Source: Brevibacterium antiquum (GTDB taxonomy: Bacteria > Actinomycetota > Actinomycetes > Actinomycetales > Brevibacteriaceae). From it: a stretch of 64,000 bases of DNA. The notes under the pieces were generated by a model. That model ran no database searches. It was given only the letters and a program-made list of their open reading frames with translations, and was not told the origin of the DNA. A program made the position numbers and the translations under genes. This document shows, piece by piece, positions 1-8,547 of the stretch. How positions within the stretch are numbered: position 1 is the first letter of the stretch; every line of letters starts with the position of its first letter. The stretch covers positions 62,001 to 126,000 of the forward strand of contig NZ_JABASX010000003.1 of assembly GCF_016107655.1 (NCBI RefSeq). Direction: 5' to 3'.

Positions 1-346
1 CGAGGTCGCCTTCCGACTGCGCGGTACGGTACAGATTCCGGATCGACTCGGAGACCTTCTCCTCATGAGCCAAGGCTGCCTTGAAGTAGTCGATGGGCTG
101 TGAGCCCGAGACCTTCGGAGCAGCGATGTCACCGATCTGGGGAGCGAAGTCGCGATCCTGGCAGTGCTGGATGAACTTCGCTGCGTGGACCTGCTCCTCT
201 TCGGACTGCGCACGCATCCAGCGGGTCATTCCGGGGAGGTCGAGATCGTCAAGCTGGATGGACAGTTGCAGGTAGACCATCGAAGCCTCGAGTTCGAGGG
301 TGACCTGCTCGCCGAGGACCTTCTGCATAGCGGGGCTCAAGTGCAT
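1..346 (-). CDS. Ferritin, 3' end cut by window edge
   Basis: The protein starts MHLSPAMQKVLGEQ and runs 115 residues to the window edge, so its C-terminus is missing. It matches the first two helices and loop of FtnA-type non-haem ferritin: the LELEASMVYLQLS helix carries the first ferroxidase Glu, SEEEQVHAAKF carries the second Glu and the His, and HEEKVSESI begins the third helix. Ferritins oxidise Fe(II) and store it as a mineral inside a 24-subunit cytosolic shell. The ATG is preceded by GGAGAAACAT, a good ribosome site. Dps is unlikely because the helix motifs are those of classical ferritin. No convincing iron-box operator was recognised in the 347-544 gap. Confidence 0.9.
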   Translation of the reverse strand, partial: MHLSPAMQKVLGEQVTLELEASMVYLQLSIQLDDLDLPGMTRWMRAQSEEEQVHAAKFIQHCQDRDFAPQIGDIAAPKVSGSQPIDYFKAALAHEEKVSESIRNLYRTAQSEGDL

Positions 347-544
347 ATGTTTCTCCTTCGCGATACGAGACGGATTCATTCCGTCCTCATGTTCCATAGC
401 CTGACACCTTTTCTAGAATGGTTCCAGTGTGGGAAGGCTCGGCAAACAATGATGAGGCATGGCATACCTGACCCAGCAGATTCGGCGAGTCTGCCGATGC
501 CGTGGCTATGGACATGCAGCTCTGGCCGGTGCCAAGCTGGATCC

Positions 545-826
545 ATGCAGGATCGAATCGACGAACTCACGCAATGGCAATCAACCGACGACGCACTCCA
601 TGCACGATTCCTGACTGGATCCTTCGTCAGCGGAGTCGCGTTCATCAACGCAATCGCCGACGCGGCGGAAGCCGCAGGCCACCACCCGGATGTGGACCTG
701 CGGTTCCCACACGTGGACATCTCCCTGACCACCCACGATGCTGGGTCGATCACCGCCAAGGACATCGATCTGGCTGCTGAGATCTCCCAGATCGCACAGG
801 CTCAGGGCATCGGCGCCGAGAGCTGA
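545..826 (+). CDS. 4a-hydroxytetrahydrobiopterin dehydratase (PCD/DCoH family)
   Basis: About 93 residues ending QAQGIGAES. The signature EAAGHHPDVDLRF followed by VDISLTTHDAGSIT is the pterin-4a-carbinolamine dehydratase active-site pattern (two adjacent His, then a third His in TTHDAG). The family recycles 4a-hydroxy-tetrahydropterin, usually for aromatic amino acid hydroxylases; in actinobacteria lacking those enzymes its role is often unclear. The chosen ATG gives the usual family length, but its ribosome site is weak and an upstream start is possible because the frame stays open. The 3' end overlaps the convergent amidase gene by 25 bp. No aromatic amino acid hydroxylase gene is seen nearby. 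Confidence 0.85.
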   Translation: MQDRIDELTQWQSTDDALHARFLTGSFVSGVAFINAIADAAEAAGHHPDVDLRFPHVDISLTTHDAGSITAKDIDLAAEISQIAQAQGIGAES

Positions 827-2250
827 GGGTGGCGGCGATGGATCTGTGTCGCTGTTTCGAAGGCATGCGCCATGCGCAGCAGATCCACGTCAGCACCCGG
901 CTTCGCGACGAGCTGGACGCCTACCGGCAGCCCTGAGGTCGAAAAGCCGGCAGGCACGGAGATCGCCGGGCACCCGGTGGCCGAGATGAGGCACAGGGCC
1001 CGCATCCAATCGAGATAGTTCTCGAGCCCGACCCCGTTGATCTCTGTGGGATATTCGATCGTCGCGTCGAATGGAAGCACTTGACAGGTGGTGAGCACCA
1101 GGAGATCGTGCTCTCCGAAGAACCGCTCGATCTCTCCATGCAGTCGGGCACGAGCACGGTCGGCGGAGACCACCTCGGCGCCGGTGAGCTTGAGTCCCAT
1201 CTCAATGTTCCAGACTACGGAGTCCTTGATCTGATCCGGATGCTTCTCGAGCAGAGGGCCCCAGGAATGGACGAAATCCAGCGCACGACGGACGTTGAAG
1301 ACCTCATCGGCATCGCCGAGGTTGGGGATCGTGTCGACGACGCCCGCCCCGAGTGAGGAGAACACGTCGGCTGTGCCTGCCACGATCTCGTGCACGTCAC
1401 TCTCAACGGGAAGCAGCCCATTCAGATCCGGGCTGAATCCGATCCTCACACCGCTGAGGTCGGGTTCGATATCGGCTCCCAGGCCGAACTCGGGCAGATC
1501 GAAGACGCTGCCCGGCTCGCCGATCGAACGAGGTCCGCCGGGCTCTGGTCCGGCCGCCGCACTCATCGTCAGCGCCACATCGGAGACCGTGCGCGCCATG
1601 AAACCGCTCTGTGCCAGCCACGCGAACGGGTTGCCGGGAAGTGTGTGCGGGATTCGCCCATTCGAGGGGCGGAAACCCACGACATTGTTGAATGAGGCGG
1701 GGGAGCGCAGCGAGCCTCCCATGTCCGAGCCGTCTCCAGTGGCCTGGATGCCGGCGGCTAGGACTGCGCCGACTCCACCGGAGGAACCCGACGCAGATTT
1801 GGACGTGTCATAGGGGTTGACCGTGGTGCCGAAGACCGGGTTGAAGGTGTGGGAACCCGCCGCGAATTCCGGAACATTGGTCTTGCCCGTCGTGTTGACA
1901 CCGGCAGCCTTGAGGCGAGAGATGATCAGCGAGTCCGAGTCCGGAACGCGATCAGCCATGATGGGCGAGCCCCAGGTGGTGCGCAGTCCCGCGGTGTCGT
2001 GTGTGTCCTTGTGCGTCATCGGCACTCCGTGCAGGGGCCCGATCGGCTCGCCCTTCGCCACCGCCTCGTCAGCCGCGCCGGCACGTGCCTGCGCGGCTTC
2101 GTCATCACGGGTGACAACCGCATTGATGGCCGGGTTGAGGGTATCGATGCGGGCCAGATGATCGTTGAGAGCCTCCCGGGCGGAGATTTCCTTCCTCGCG
2201 ATCTTGGCCGCCAGCTCACGCGTGGACAACCAGCGCAGTTCCTCGCTCAC
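802..2250 (-). CDS. Amidase signature family amidase
   Basis: Residues typical of the family are clear: the catalytic Lys in MTHKDTHDTAG, the Gly/Ser-rich stretch SASGSSGGVGA with the cis-Ser, and the nucleophile Ser region TGDGSDMGGSLRSPA. It should hydrolyse a carboxamide to acid plus ammonia in the cytosol; the substrate is unknown. The GTG at 2250 is preferred because it sits 4 bp after the stop of the upstream M20 gene with GGGAAG upstream; the open frame extends to a GTG at 2283. It is the last gene of an apparent operon with an M20D amidohydrolase and two membrane proteins, which suggests degradation of an imported amide. GatA is excluded by context (no gatC/gatB). Confidence 0.9.
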   Translation of the reverse strand: MSEELRWLSTRELAAKIARKEISAREALNDHLARIDTLNPAINAVVTRDDEAAQARAGAADEAVAKGEPIGPLHGVPMTHKDTHDTAGLRTTWGSPIMADRVPDSDSLIISRLKAAGVNTTGKTNVPEFAAGSHTFNPVFGTTVNPYDTSKSASGSSGGVGAVLAAGIQATGDGSDMGGSLRSPASFNNVVGFRPSNGRIPHTLPGNPFAWLAQSGFMARTVSDVALTMSAAAGPEPGGPRSIGEPGSVFDLPEFGLGADIEPDLSGVRIGFSPDLNGLLPVESDVHEIVAGTADVFSSLGAGVVDTIPNLGDADEVFNVRRALDFVHSWGPLLEKHPDQIKDSVVWNIEMGLKLTGAEVVSADRARARLHGEIERFFGEHDLLVLTTCQVLPFDATIEYPTEINGVGLENYLDWMRALCLISATGCPAISVPAGFSTSGLPVGVQLVAKPGADVDLLRMAHAFETATQIHRRHPQLSAPMP

Positions 2251-2254
2251 CGTC

Positions 2255-3487
2255 TCACTTCCCAACTGTGCTGAGAACGGCACTCAGGCCCGCACGAATG
2301 CCGGTCTCCAGAGTGGTTTCGACATCATCGGGGGCGAAGAACGGGGAGTGATTTCCTGCTGGTGGTTCGTCGCCGTCGAATTTGGCGGGAGAGTACCCTC
2401 CGAAGAACCAGTACACATATGGCACGTCGATGTCGTCGCCGAAGGCTCCGAAATCCTCGCTGCCTGTCACGGCCCGGTCCAGGTGCACCTGTTCCTCGCC
2501 GAGTTCGGCTCCGAGCACGTCGAGGAACTGGTCAGTGGCTGCTGGGTCGTTGTAGCAGCGCGGGAATCGGTACATCTCTTCGATGATCGGCTCGGGAGCG
2601 CCGGAGGCCTGAGCTTCTGCGACGATGATCCGTTCGACGCGGTTGAGGACGACCACACGCACTTCCTCGTTGAAGGTGCGGATGTTGAGTTTGAATTCTG
2701 CGGAGTCGGGAATGATGTTCTCCTTCAGGCCGCCGTGGAAGGTGCCCACTGTGACCACAGCCATGTCGCGGCCTGAGATCTCTCGCGACACGATGGACTG
2801 CAGCCGAGTGATCATGTAGGCACCGAGGACGATCGGGTCGACTGAGCTCTCAGGCTGTGAGCCATGCGCCTGCTTGCCCCTGACTGTGACTTTGAGACAG
2901 TCGGACATGGCCATGGCGGTCTCTTTGGCCACGTAGATGTGTCCGGCCTTGCCGGGCCACACATGCTGTCCGTAGATGACCTCCGGTTTGACGATCGATT
3001 CCCAGAGACCATCGTCAAGCATTGCCCGCGCACCCTCGCCGGTCTCTTCACCCGGTTGGAAGATCATGACCACGCTTCCTGACCACAGATCTTTGTGCTC
3101 GACGAGGTAGCGGGCCACATACAGCCCGACGGTGATGTGCGTGTCGTGGCCGCAACCGTGCATGACCTTTGTGGTCGACCCGTCGGGAAGTGTTCCCTCC
3201 GCGGTCGAAGCGTAGTCGTATCCGGTGTCTTCGGCGATCGGCAGTCCGTCGGTGTCGGCCCGGTAGGCCACGACAGGTCCTTCGCCGTTCTCGATGACGC
3301 TGACGATGCCGGTGCCGCCGAAGGTGTGGGTCTCAAGTCCCAGTGCTTCGAGCGTGGAACGAATGGTGGCGGCTGTCTGAGTCTCCTGCATGGACAGCTC
3401 AGGCGTGCGATGGAAGTCCTTGTAGTCGGCGACTGTCTGAGCGAGGTTGGCCGAAATGGCGTCCCTGAGGGAGGTATTGAGCGACAT
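2255..3487 (-). CDS. M20D family amidohydrolase (AbgB/hippurate-hydrolase type)
   Basis: A 410-residue M20D metallopeptidase. Visible motifs are MHGCGHDTH (metal-binding Cys/His and catalytic Asp), FQPGEETGEGARAM (Glu pair), GQHVWPG and the late metal His in GNHSPFF. The dimerisation 'lid' domain lies between about residues 195 and 310, beginning near KVTVRGKQAHGSQPE. These enzymes remove an N-acyl, N-aminobenzoyl or similar group from amino acids; the exact substrate cannot be read from sequence. It follows two membrane-protein genes and precedes an amidase with almost no spacing, so uptake and two hydrolytic steps appear co-expressed. Start ATG 3487 has GAAAGGACATC upstream. Confidence 0.92.
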   Translation of the reverse strand: MSLNTSLRDAISANLAQTVADYKDFHRTPELSMQETQTAATIRSTLEALGLETHTFGGTGIVSVIENGEGPVVAYRADTDGLPIAEDTGYDYASTAEGTLPDGSTTKVMHGCGHDTHITVGLYVARYLVEHKDLWSGSVVMIFQPGEETGEGARAMLDDGLWESIVKPEVIYGQHVWPGKAGHIYVAKETAMAMSDCLKVTVRGKQAHGSQPESSVDPIVLGAYMITRLQSIVSREISGRDMAVVTVGTFHGGLKENIIPDSAEFKLNIRTFNEEVRVVVLNRVERIIVAEAQASGAPEPIIEEMYRFPRCYNDPAATDQFLDVLGAELGEEQVHLDRAVTGSEDFGAFGDDIDVPYVYWFFGGYSPAKFDGDEPPAGNHSPFFAPDDVETTLETGIRAGLSAVLSTVGK

Positions 3488-3553
3488 GATGTCCTTTCAC
3501 GGTGGGTGTCTTCGATGATCTCAGGTATTCGGGGCTGAGTGCCGAGGTGATCG

Positions 3554-4288
3554 TCAGTTGATCCCGACGTTGTCGCCGTCGCTCGGCCCCGTCTTGTCGG
3601 TCATGGTCTTGTTGCGTGTGAACCAAGTGATGGTGATCGTCACGATGACGACGATGGCAACATCGCCTGAGGCCAGGACCGGGACGAGCGGAATGAGGAC
3701 GAGGATGACGAGAGCGGCCGCGCCCAAAGCGATGAGCGTGGATTTGACCTGTCTGAGTGAGGCGATGAGCTGGACCGTGACTCCGCCGAGGATGGCCGGC
3801 AGAATGTAGAGCTTGGCCACGAGCGTCACCGGCTCGGGGATGATCGAGACCAGCCAGGTGCCGAGGATTCCGACGAAGAGCACCATGGATGCCACGTGGA
3901 TCAACGCTGCGCCGCAGATGGCCATGGTCGCGGCATATTCGCCCTTGCGTGTGCCTGGCTTCACTCCGATGGTGTCCTGGGCGACGATCGCCGACGGCAG
4001 CAGCTTGTTCGAGATGTTGCCGATCAGGAATGCCTGGTACATGCCGGCCGGCCCCAGGATCGGGAAGTAGGTCAGCGGTTCGACGATGTAGAAGACACCG
4101 TAGACGGCGAATACGGCCAGAAATCCCTTGACGATCTCACCGAGGTTGACGTTCGCATCCGCAAAGAACAGGAGGTAGAACGGCACCGAGGTGGCGATGA
4201 GGAACCCGATGAACAGCGTGAGCGAGCCCCACTTGGTCGTCGTCCGCTCGAAGGCCGCGTGTGAGGGTGACGTGATGATGTTCGACAT
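3554..4288 (-). CDS. Integral membrane protein, partner of DUF5058-type protein
   Basis: About 244 residues with five or six hydrophobic segments (LTLFIGFLIATSVPFYLLF, a long LAVFAVYGVFYIVEPLTYF helix, AALIHVASMVLFVGILGTW, ILPAILGGVTVQLIASL, LVILVLIPLVPVLASG and a final VAIVVIVTITITWF). I recognise no functional domain. The motif LGPAGMYQAFLIGNISNKLLP looks like a re-entrant or polar helix. The ATG at 4288 is preferred because GAGGAGAAC precedes it; an open frame extends 20 codons further upstream. It starts 10 bp after the DUF5058-type gene. I infer that the two form one transporter for the substrate processed by the downstream hydrolases; that is context only. Confidence 0.7.
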   Translation of the reverse strand: MSNIITSPSHAAFERTTTKWGSLTLFIGFLIATSVPFYLLFFADANVNLGEIVKGFLAVFAVYGVFYIVEPLTYFPILGPAGMYQAFLIGNISNKLLPSAIVAQDTIGVKPGTRKGEYAATMAICGAALIHVASMVLFVGILGTWLVSIIPEPVTLVAKLYILPAILGGVTVQLIASLRQVKSTLIALGAAALVILVLIPLVPVLASGDVAIVVIVTITITWFTRNKTMTDKTGPSDGDNVGIN

Positions 4289-4298
4289 GATGTTCTCC

Positions 4299-5045
4299 TC
4301 AGGCTTCGGGTGCGCCGAGACCGGCATAGTGGGCGAAGTAGGACGCAATCAGGCCCACAAGCAGGGAGATTCCAAGTCCCCATTCCTTGAGCCACGGCTG
4401 TTTCAAGGTCTTGGCGAGGAAGAGACAGATCGTCATCACCACGGCGGAGACGAGGATCGCGATGACGTGCGTCGGGGATTTCGGGAGTTCCCGGAACGTC
4501 AGCGCGGCGAAGGCCGCGAGCAGCGCCGCGCCGGGGATGATGGACATCAGTGCAGGATTGACCTTCTCCAGCTTGTGGGAGCTTCGTTTGAAGACCGGAG
4601 TCAGGATCAAGGTCGAGATCATCCACCCGGCCCCCGAGAGGCTCATCGCCATGAGTGCGACGATGAAGACGCCGCGGGTGAATGTCTCATCGCCGAGACT
4701 CGAGCCCATGGTGCCGGCTGCGATCGAGGCCGAGGCGACCTCCGTGGCCGCGGACCCGATGAGACCGACGCGGACGACTACCGGGGGAGTGCCGAAGAGG
4801 GGCAGCAGGGCGATGGCGACGAGGACCACGGACAACGAGGGTCCGATCGCCGCAACTCCACCGGCTCTGAATGCCGACTTGACCTCCTGCTGGCTCATGC
4901 CGGCCGATTCGGCGTTCTTCTTCACCGCATTCATGTAGATGAGTGATTGGACGACGACGACACCCATGACTGCCAATGCCAGAATCCAGAGAACAGGGGC
5001 ATTCGCGAGGCCGAGATAATCGGCCGATCCACTTGCCATCACCAT
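4299..5045 (-). CDS. DUF5058-type membrane protein, probable transporter subunit
   Basis: The N-terminus (SADYLGLANAPVLWIL, then NAVKKNAESAGMSQQEVKSA and AIGPSLSVVLVAIALLPLFGTP) fits my memory of the DUF5058 family. About seven hydrophobic segments are visible. The conserved GLIGSAATEVASASIAAG segment may be a substrate-path motif. The ATG at 5045 follows GAGGAGCCCCGCT and gives the usual family start just before the ANAPVLW helix; a GTG at 5081 is the alternative. Family function is not established. It is the first gene of a minus-strand operon leading into a second membrane protein, an M20D amidohydrolase and an amidase. Confidence 0.7.
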   Translation of the reverse strand: MVMASGSADYLGLANAPVLWILALAVMGVVVVQSLIYMNAVKKNAESAGMSQQEVKSAFRAGGVAAIGPSLSVVLVAIALLPLFGTPPVVVRVGLIGSAATEVASASIAAGTMGSSLGDETFTRGVFIVALMAMSLSGAGWMISTLILTPVFKRSSHKLEKVNPALMSIIPGAALLAAFAALTFRELPKSPTHVIAILVSAVVMTICLFLAKTLKQPWLKEWGLGISLLVGLIASYFAHYAGLGAPEA

Positions 5046-5264
5046 AGCGGGGCTCCTCACTTCCTTGTCGGAGTTGCTCACAGCGACCGGTCCGCGTCGT
5101 TGTGGTCCGCATCACTTGTGTCAGTAACCTATACCGAGTCGGGGGCTCAATGGCCATCTGCGAGCCGACTTCCCGATAGGCGAGAATAGAGTTCTCAATG
5201 ACGGTCATCAGTGAATTCGATGGGTGACCTCGCGAGGACATCGACGTGAAGGATAACTTGAACA

Positions 5265-5888
5265 ATGAACGATCCGGACATCGACACGTACCTCGATCGA
5301 GCGGAGGTCTGCTGGGTGACAGCGCTTTCGAGAGTCTCGGTCGGCGACCTGGGCTCGACGAGCGGATGCCCCGACTGGACGAGCGAGGAGCTGATCAATC
5401 ATCTGATCGGCGGGGGACTGCGCTATGCCGAACTGCTCGCGCAGAAGCCGCCGGAAGAGGTTGAGGCCACGCGAGGTCAGAACCACCTCGGCGAGGATCT
5501 TCTCGAATCTTTCTGGGCACATGAACGGGAGTTCCGAAGAATCGCGGGGGACTGCGACCTCGACGCACAGGTGCCACATCGGATCGGGCCGCTGCCCGGG
5601 CACCAGTTGGTGCGGATGCGCATTCTCGAACTCGCACTCCATGCGGCCGATCTCTCTGTCGGCACAGGCGACGAGTGGCCGATCGATGACGAGCTCGCTG
5701 AGTACATATGCGTCGAACTCGGTGAGCTCATTGGCCAGCTGGGGTCAGTTGGTGGCTACGCACCTGCTCAACCGAGTGATCGTACAGGCGAGAACACTCA
5801 GGTTTCCTCCGCCGAGCAGGTGCTCAATATCTCCGGTCGGGGAGGCTCAGTCAGCGCCGTGCTGCCACCACACACTTCCGGGCGATGA
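5265..5888 (+). CDS. TIGR03086-like / mycothiol maleylpyruvate isomerase N-terminal-like protein
   Basis: A 207-residue DinB-like four-helix protein. CPDWTSEELINHLIGGGLRYAE is the typical helix-2 region with its metal His, and MRILELALHAADLSVGTG carries the second metal-binding His pair. This is the pattern of the mycothiol-dependent maleylpyruvate isomerase N-domain and TIGR03086 proteins, which often use mycothiol or bacillithiol. The mycothiol gene mshC elsewhere in the window makes a thiol-dependent role plausible. The exact reaction cannot be inferred. An AAGGA lies about 13 nt before the ATG, slightly far. It diverges from the DUF5058 operon; the 5046-5264 gap holds both promoters, with no clear operator. 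Confidence 0.75.
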   Translation: MNDPDIDTYLDRAEVCWVTALSRVSVGDLGSTSGCPDWTSEELINHLIGGGLRYAELLAQKPPEEVEATRGQNHLGEDLLESFWAHEREFRRIAGDCDLDAQVPHRIGPLPGHQLVRMRILELALHAADLSVGTGDEWPIDDELAEYICVELGELIGQLGSVGGYAPAQPSDRTGENTQVSSAEQVLNISGRGGSVSAVLPPHTSGR

Positions 5889-5910
5889 CCACTCTGCCAG
5901 GAACTGGCCC

Positions 5911-7233
5911 TCAGTGGCGCTGCTGTGTGCGTCCGCGCACCAGAGCCTTGTCCCTGTCCGGGTCGGCGAAGATGAGGGTCAGGACTGCGCCGAGCGCGGA
6001 GGCAAGCCCGAGTGCCTGAAAGGCTGTCGCATAGCCGAGACCGGGTGTCGCGGCGGCATCGACGATGAGCCCGGTGACATAAGGGCCGATCAATCCGCCG
6101 ACGGCCATGATCGCCAGGAAGATCCCCAGAGCCCCTGCCGTCTGCCTGGGCGGGCAGATCTCCGAGACGGCTGCGTTGCACAGCGGCAGGACCACCACGC
6201 CGACACCGTACCCGATGGACACAATGGCAACGGCGCCGGGCGAACTTGAGATCGAGGGCAGGAAGAAGAGTATCCCGCCGCCGAGGACCACGCAGATCGA
6301 GGGGGCCACGATGCGCACGAACCGTGAAGACCAGCCCTTGGCCAAGAGCCGATCCGAGAGCAGAGTCCCGCCGATGAGGCTGACCAGCCCGGCGATCGAG
6401 GGAATGGCCAGCATGGATCCGGACTGGAGTCGACTGTATCCGAGGCCGACTTCGAAATAGGACGGAAGCCAGGTGAGGACGACGGTCACGAGGGCGTAGA
6501 TGCTGGCGACCAGGAAGGCTCCGCTGATGAATGTCCTAGTCAGCAGAATCCTGCGCCAGGGAACCCGCGGTTCCTCGTTGGGATCGACCGAATTCTTAGT
6601 CGCCTTCGCTGGAATATAGGGCCCCACTTCCCAGTACCGGGTCCAGAAGAAGCACCAGACGACGCCGAGAACAGCCATTGTGATCAGCGCACTGCGCCAT
6701 CCGAATGTGACCGAGAAGTAGGCGAGGAGTGGGGCCAGAGCAATCTTGGAAATCGACGCTGCGCTGGCCAAGAGTGCGCCGGGGAATCCGCGCTTCGCCG
6801 GGGTGTGCCAGGAATAGGTGGCAGTATGGATAAGAGCCGAACTCGGCCCTTCAGCGAGCCCGAGCAGCATTCGTGAGACGACCAGGACTCCGAACGTGGC
6901 GGCGAAGACCAGCGGCAGCATCGCGAAGGCCCAGACAAAGGCCAAGACGATGAGAACGGTGCGCAGAGACAACCACTTGTTCAGCGCCCCTGCGAAGAAT
7001 CCACCGACGGTGAAGGCAAAGAAGAACAGGCTGCCCACGAGCCCGATCTGCGAAGCACTGATGCCCAGCTCGTCCTTGAGGGACTGGGCGATGATGCCGA
7101 ATGCAGCCTTGTCACCGTAGTTGACGACATACAGGACGACCAGCAGCGCAGTCAGCGACCATGCCTTGCGCCGGGACTCTGTGCCAGGAACAGCAGTTGA
7201 GGTTGGGGGAGAGGTGAGCTTTGATGAGACCAT
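5911..7233 (-). CDS. MFS transporter, anion:cation symporter (ACS)-like
   Basis: About 440 residues with 12 predicted membrane helices. The first helix contains VLYVVNYGDKAAFGIIAQSL, the ACS-type signature (an acid plus substrate-facing polar residues), and SRMLLGLAEGPSSALIHTATYSW is the helix-4/5 motif of organic-anion transporters in the glucarate/phthalate/pantothenate group. A carboxylate substrate is likely; which one is unknown. The ATG at 7233 with AAGGAAGCATC upstream is preferred to the longer frame opening at 7305. The leader between them carries overlapping palindromes, suggesting operator control. Upstream on the same strand is a DUF4442 hotdog protein, 137 bp away. Confidence 0.88.
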   Translation of the reverse strand: MVSSKLTSPPTSTAVPGTESRRKAWSLTALLVVLYVVNYGDKAAFGIIAQSLKDELGISASQIGLVGSLFFFAFTVGGFFAGALNKWLSLRTVLIVLAFVWAFAMLPLVFAATFGVLVVSRMLLGLAEGPSSALIHTATYSWHTPAKRGFPGALLASAASISKIALAPLLAYFSVTFGWRSALITMAVLGVVWCFFWTRYWEVGPYIPAKATKNSVDPNEEPRVPWRRILLTRTFISGAFLVASIYALVTVVLTWLPSYFEVGLGYSRLQSGSMLAIPSIAGLVSLIGGTLLSDRLLAKGWSSRFVRIVAPSICVVLGGGILFFLPSISSSPGAVAIVSIGYGVGVVVLPLCNAAVSEICPPRQTAGALGIFLAIMAVGGLIGPYVTGLIVDAAATPGLGYATAFQALGLASALGAVLTLIFADPDRDKALVRGRTQQRH

Positions 7234-7297
7234 GATGCTTCCTTGCGTCGTGGTGGCGATCGACACAACCAGCCCTGCTTGAGTGGGGCTAATCACA

Positions 7298-7316
7298 TTC
7301 ACCATAGTGAACGTTC
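7298..7316. promoter_or_regulatory. Overlapping palindromes in the MFS leader, candidate operator
   Basis: TTCAC-CATA-GTGAA (7298-7311) overlaps the perfect 8-bp palindrome GAACGTTC (7309-7316), and AACG/CGTT half-sites continue to 7320. TetR-type repressors commonly bind AACGAACGTTCGTT-like sites. It lies between the DUF4442 stop and the MFS start, where the MFS promoter is expected. The regulator is not identified in this window. Confidence 0.4.
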
Positions 7317-7370
7317 GTTAGAAAGGTCAATCGGCGAATAGAGAATCCACAGGGGAGCGCGAGCATCGCT

Positions 7371-7907
7371 CTAAGCAGACTTCTTCCTTGAGACGTACAT
7401 CGTAATCTCCGCAGAGACATACACCTGACCGTCGGCATCGAGGACTTCAACCGGGACGACCACCTCCATGGGCTCGTCGCCGAACTCAGGAATCGCGTCA
7501 AGGCGTGCGATCGAGGTGACACCAGTGGTGGACTTGGACTTGTACTCAACGGTCATGCCCATCGGAATCCAGCGATGCGTGGGAGGAATCGTCGCATCGA
7601 CCATCACGCCGGCAGCGATCTCAGCCATATTGCATGAAGCGATTGCGTGATAGGTGCCGAGGTGATTGTGCACGCCGCGACGATTCGGGGCACTCACGCG
7701 ACACAAGCCGGGACGCAGCTCGTGGATCAGAGGGTGAACCGTACGGAAGTAAGGAACTTTGAAACACACGGCCCGAGTGAAGAGCCAATTGCCGAATGGC
7801 ACCTTCTGCAGCTTCTGCCAGATCCTCAGGTTCGCTGCAGGCGCGACGGTCCCCGTGGACTCGGTACCGCCGGTGGCCTCTGCATCAAGTGCAGTCTGCG
7901 TGTTCAT
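7371..7907 (-). CDS. DUF4442 hotdog-fold thioesterase-like protein
   Basis: About 178 residues. The segment GVHNHLGTYHAIASCNMAEIAAGVMVDATIP (split here by eye into a helix plus strand) is the hotdog central helix with the conserved N/H pattern of PaaI/DUF4442 thioesterases, followed by IPMGMTVEYKSKSTTG and the strands EVVVPVEVLDADGQVY and VSAEITMYVS. Such proteins hydrolyse acyl-CoA or acyl-ACP thioesters in the cytosol. A region of about 25 residues rich in Ala, Thr and Gly precedes the fold. The ATG at 7907 has GAAAGGACG upstream; the longer frame to 8003 is out of character. The substrate is unknown. Confidence 0.8.
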   Translation of the reverse strand: MNTQTALDAEATGGTESTGTVAPAANLRIWQKLQKVPFGNWLFTRAVCFKVPYFRTVHPLIHELRPGLCRVSAPNRRGVHNHLGTYHAIASCNMAEIAAGVMVDATIPPTHRWIPMGMTVEYKSKSTTGVTSIARLDAIPEFGDEPMEVVVPVEVLDADGQVYVSAEITMYVSRKKSA

Positions 7908-8437
7908 CGAACGTCCTTTCAGCGAGACGGAAGCGTGGACCCCAGTATAGTGACATCGAGCACATGCAGGGGAGCGGGACGCCATCGCACAATCGACAAC
8001 CACGCTGAGTCCGCGTCGATCAGTATCTTGGCGCGGCGCTTGGCCATCATCTTGATTCAGCGCGTCGAAGCAGACAGGACTGGTCCAACCAGTTCAGATC
8101 GAAGCTCGGAGCCGCAAACGACATGCAGATGCGGATGCACGATTCGCCGAAGGGCGCCGGGACCAACGTTTCACGTCAGGTCGAAGGCCGCGCCGGAACA
8201 ATCTGTGATGATCGACGAACGCAGCACAATAGCGACATAGATCTTTCGCAGAGTCCATAGCTGGCGCACGAAAGGAGGGGGCTGAGAATGGGGTACTTAA
8301 CATAATGTATATTATCGGCTTTACCCACACGCCTGCACCGAGGAGTCCCACAACACACATAACAGCACAATGATCAGAGCCGCCGTACCCGCATCCAACA
8401 TATCAATCCATCGGACATCAACCAGGCATCAATGGCA
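7908..8437. other. Long non-coding gap with an AT-rich patch
   Basis: No gene could be supported in these 530 bases: the open frames on both strands have arginine-rich shadow-like translations and no family resemblance. At 8297-8318 there is a markedly AT-rich stretch (TTAACATAATGTATATTATC) with ATAAT/ATTAT half-sites 4 bp apart, unusual in this GC-rich sequence. Just before it, GGAGGGGGCTGAGA precedes ATG with only a four-codon frame. It may be a promoter or operator remnant. Confidence 0.4.
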
Positions 8438-8473
8438 ACGGCCGCGGATGGCTCGTCTGCCATCCGCGGCCGT
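8438..8473 (-). terminator. Hairpin terminator downstream of rpf
   Basis: A perfect 14-bp stem (ACGGCCGCGGATGG pairing with CCATCCGCGGCCGT) with an 8-nt loop. It lies about 75 bp after the rpf stop on the minus strand. No long T-run follows, as is usual for actinobacterial terminators. Confidence 0.7.
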
Positions 8474-8547
8474 CATTGTGCTGAACTGCTGAACGTGTGT
8501 CAGGGCTGACCAGGTGTCAGCCAGTCGCGTTCGGCTCAGCTGCCGAC

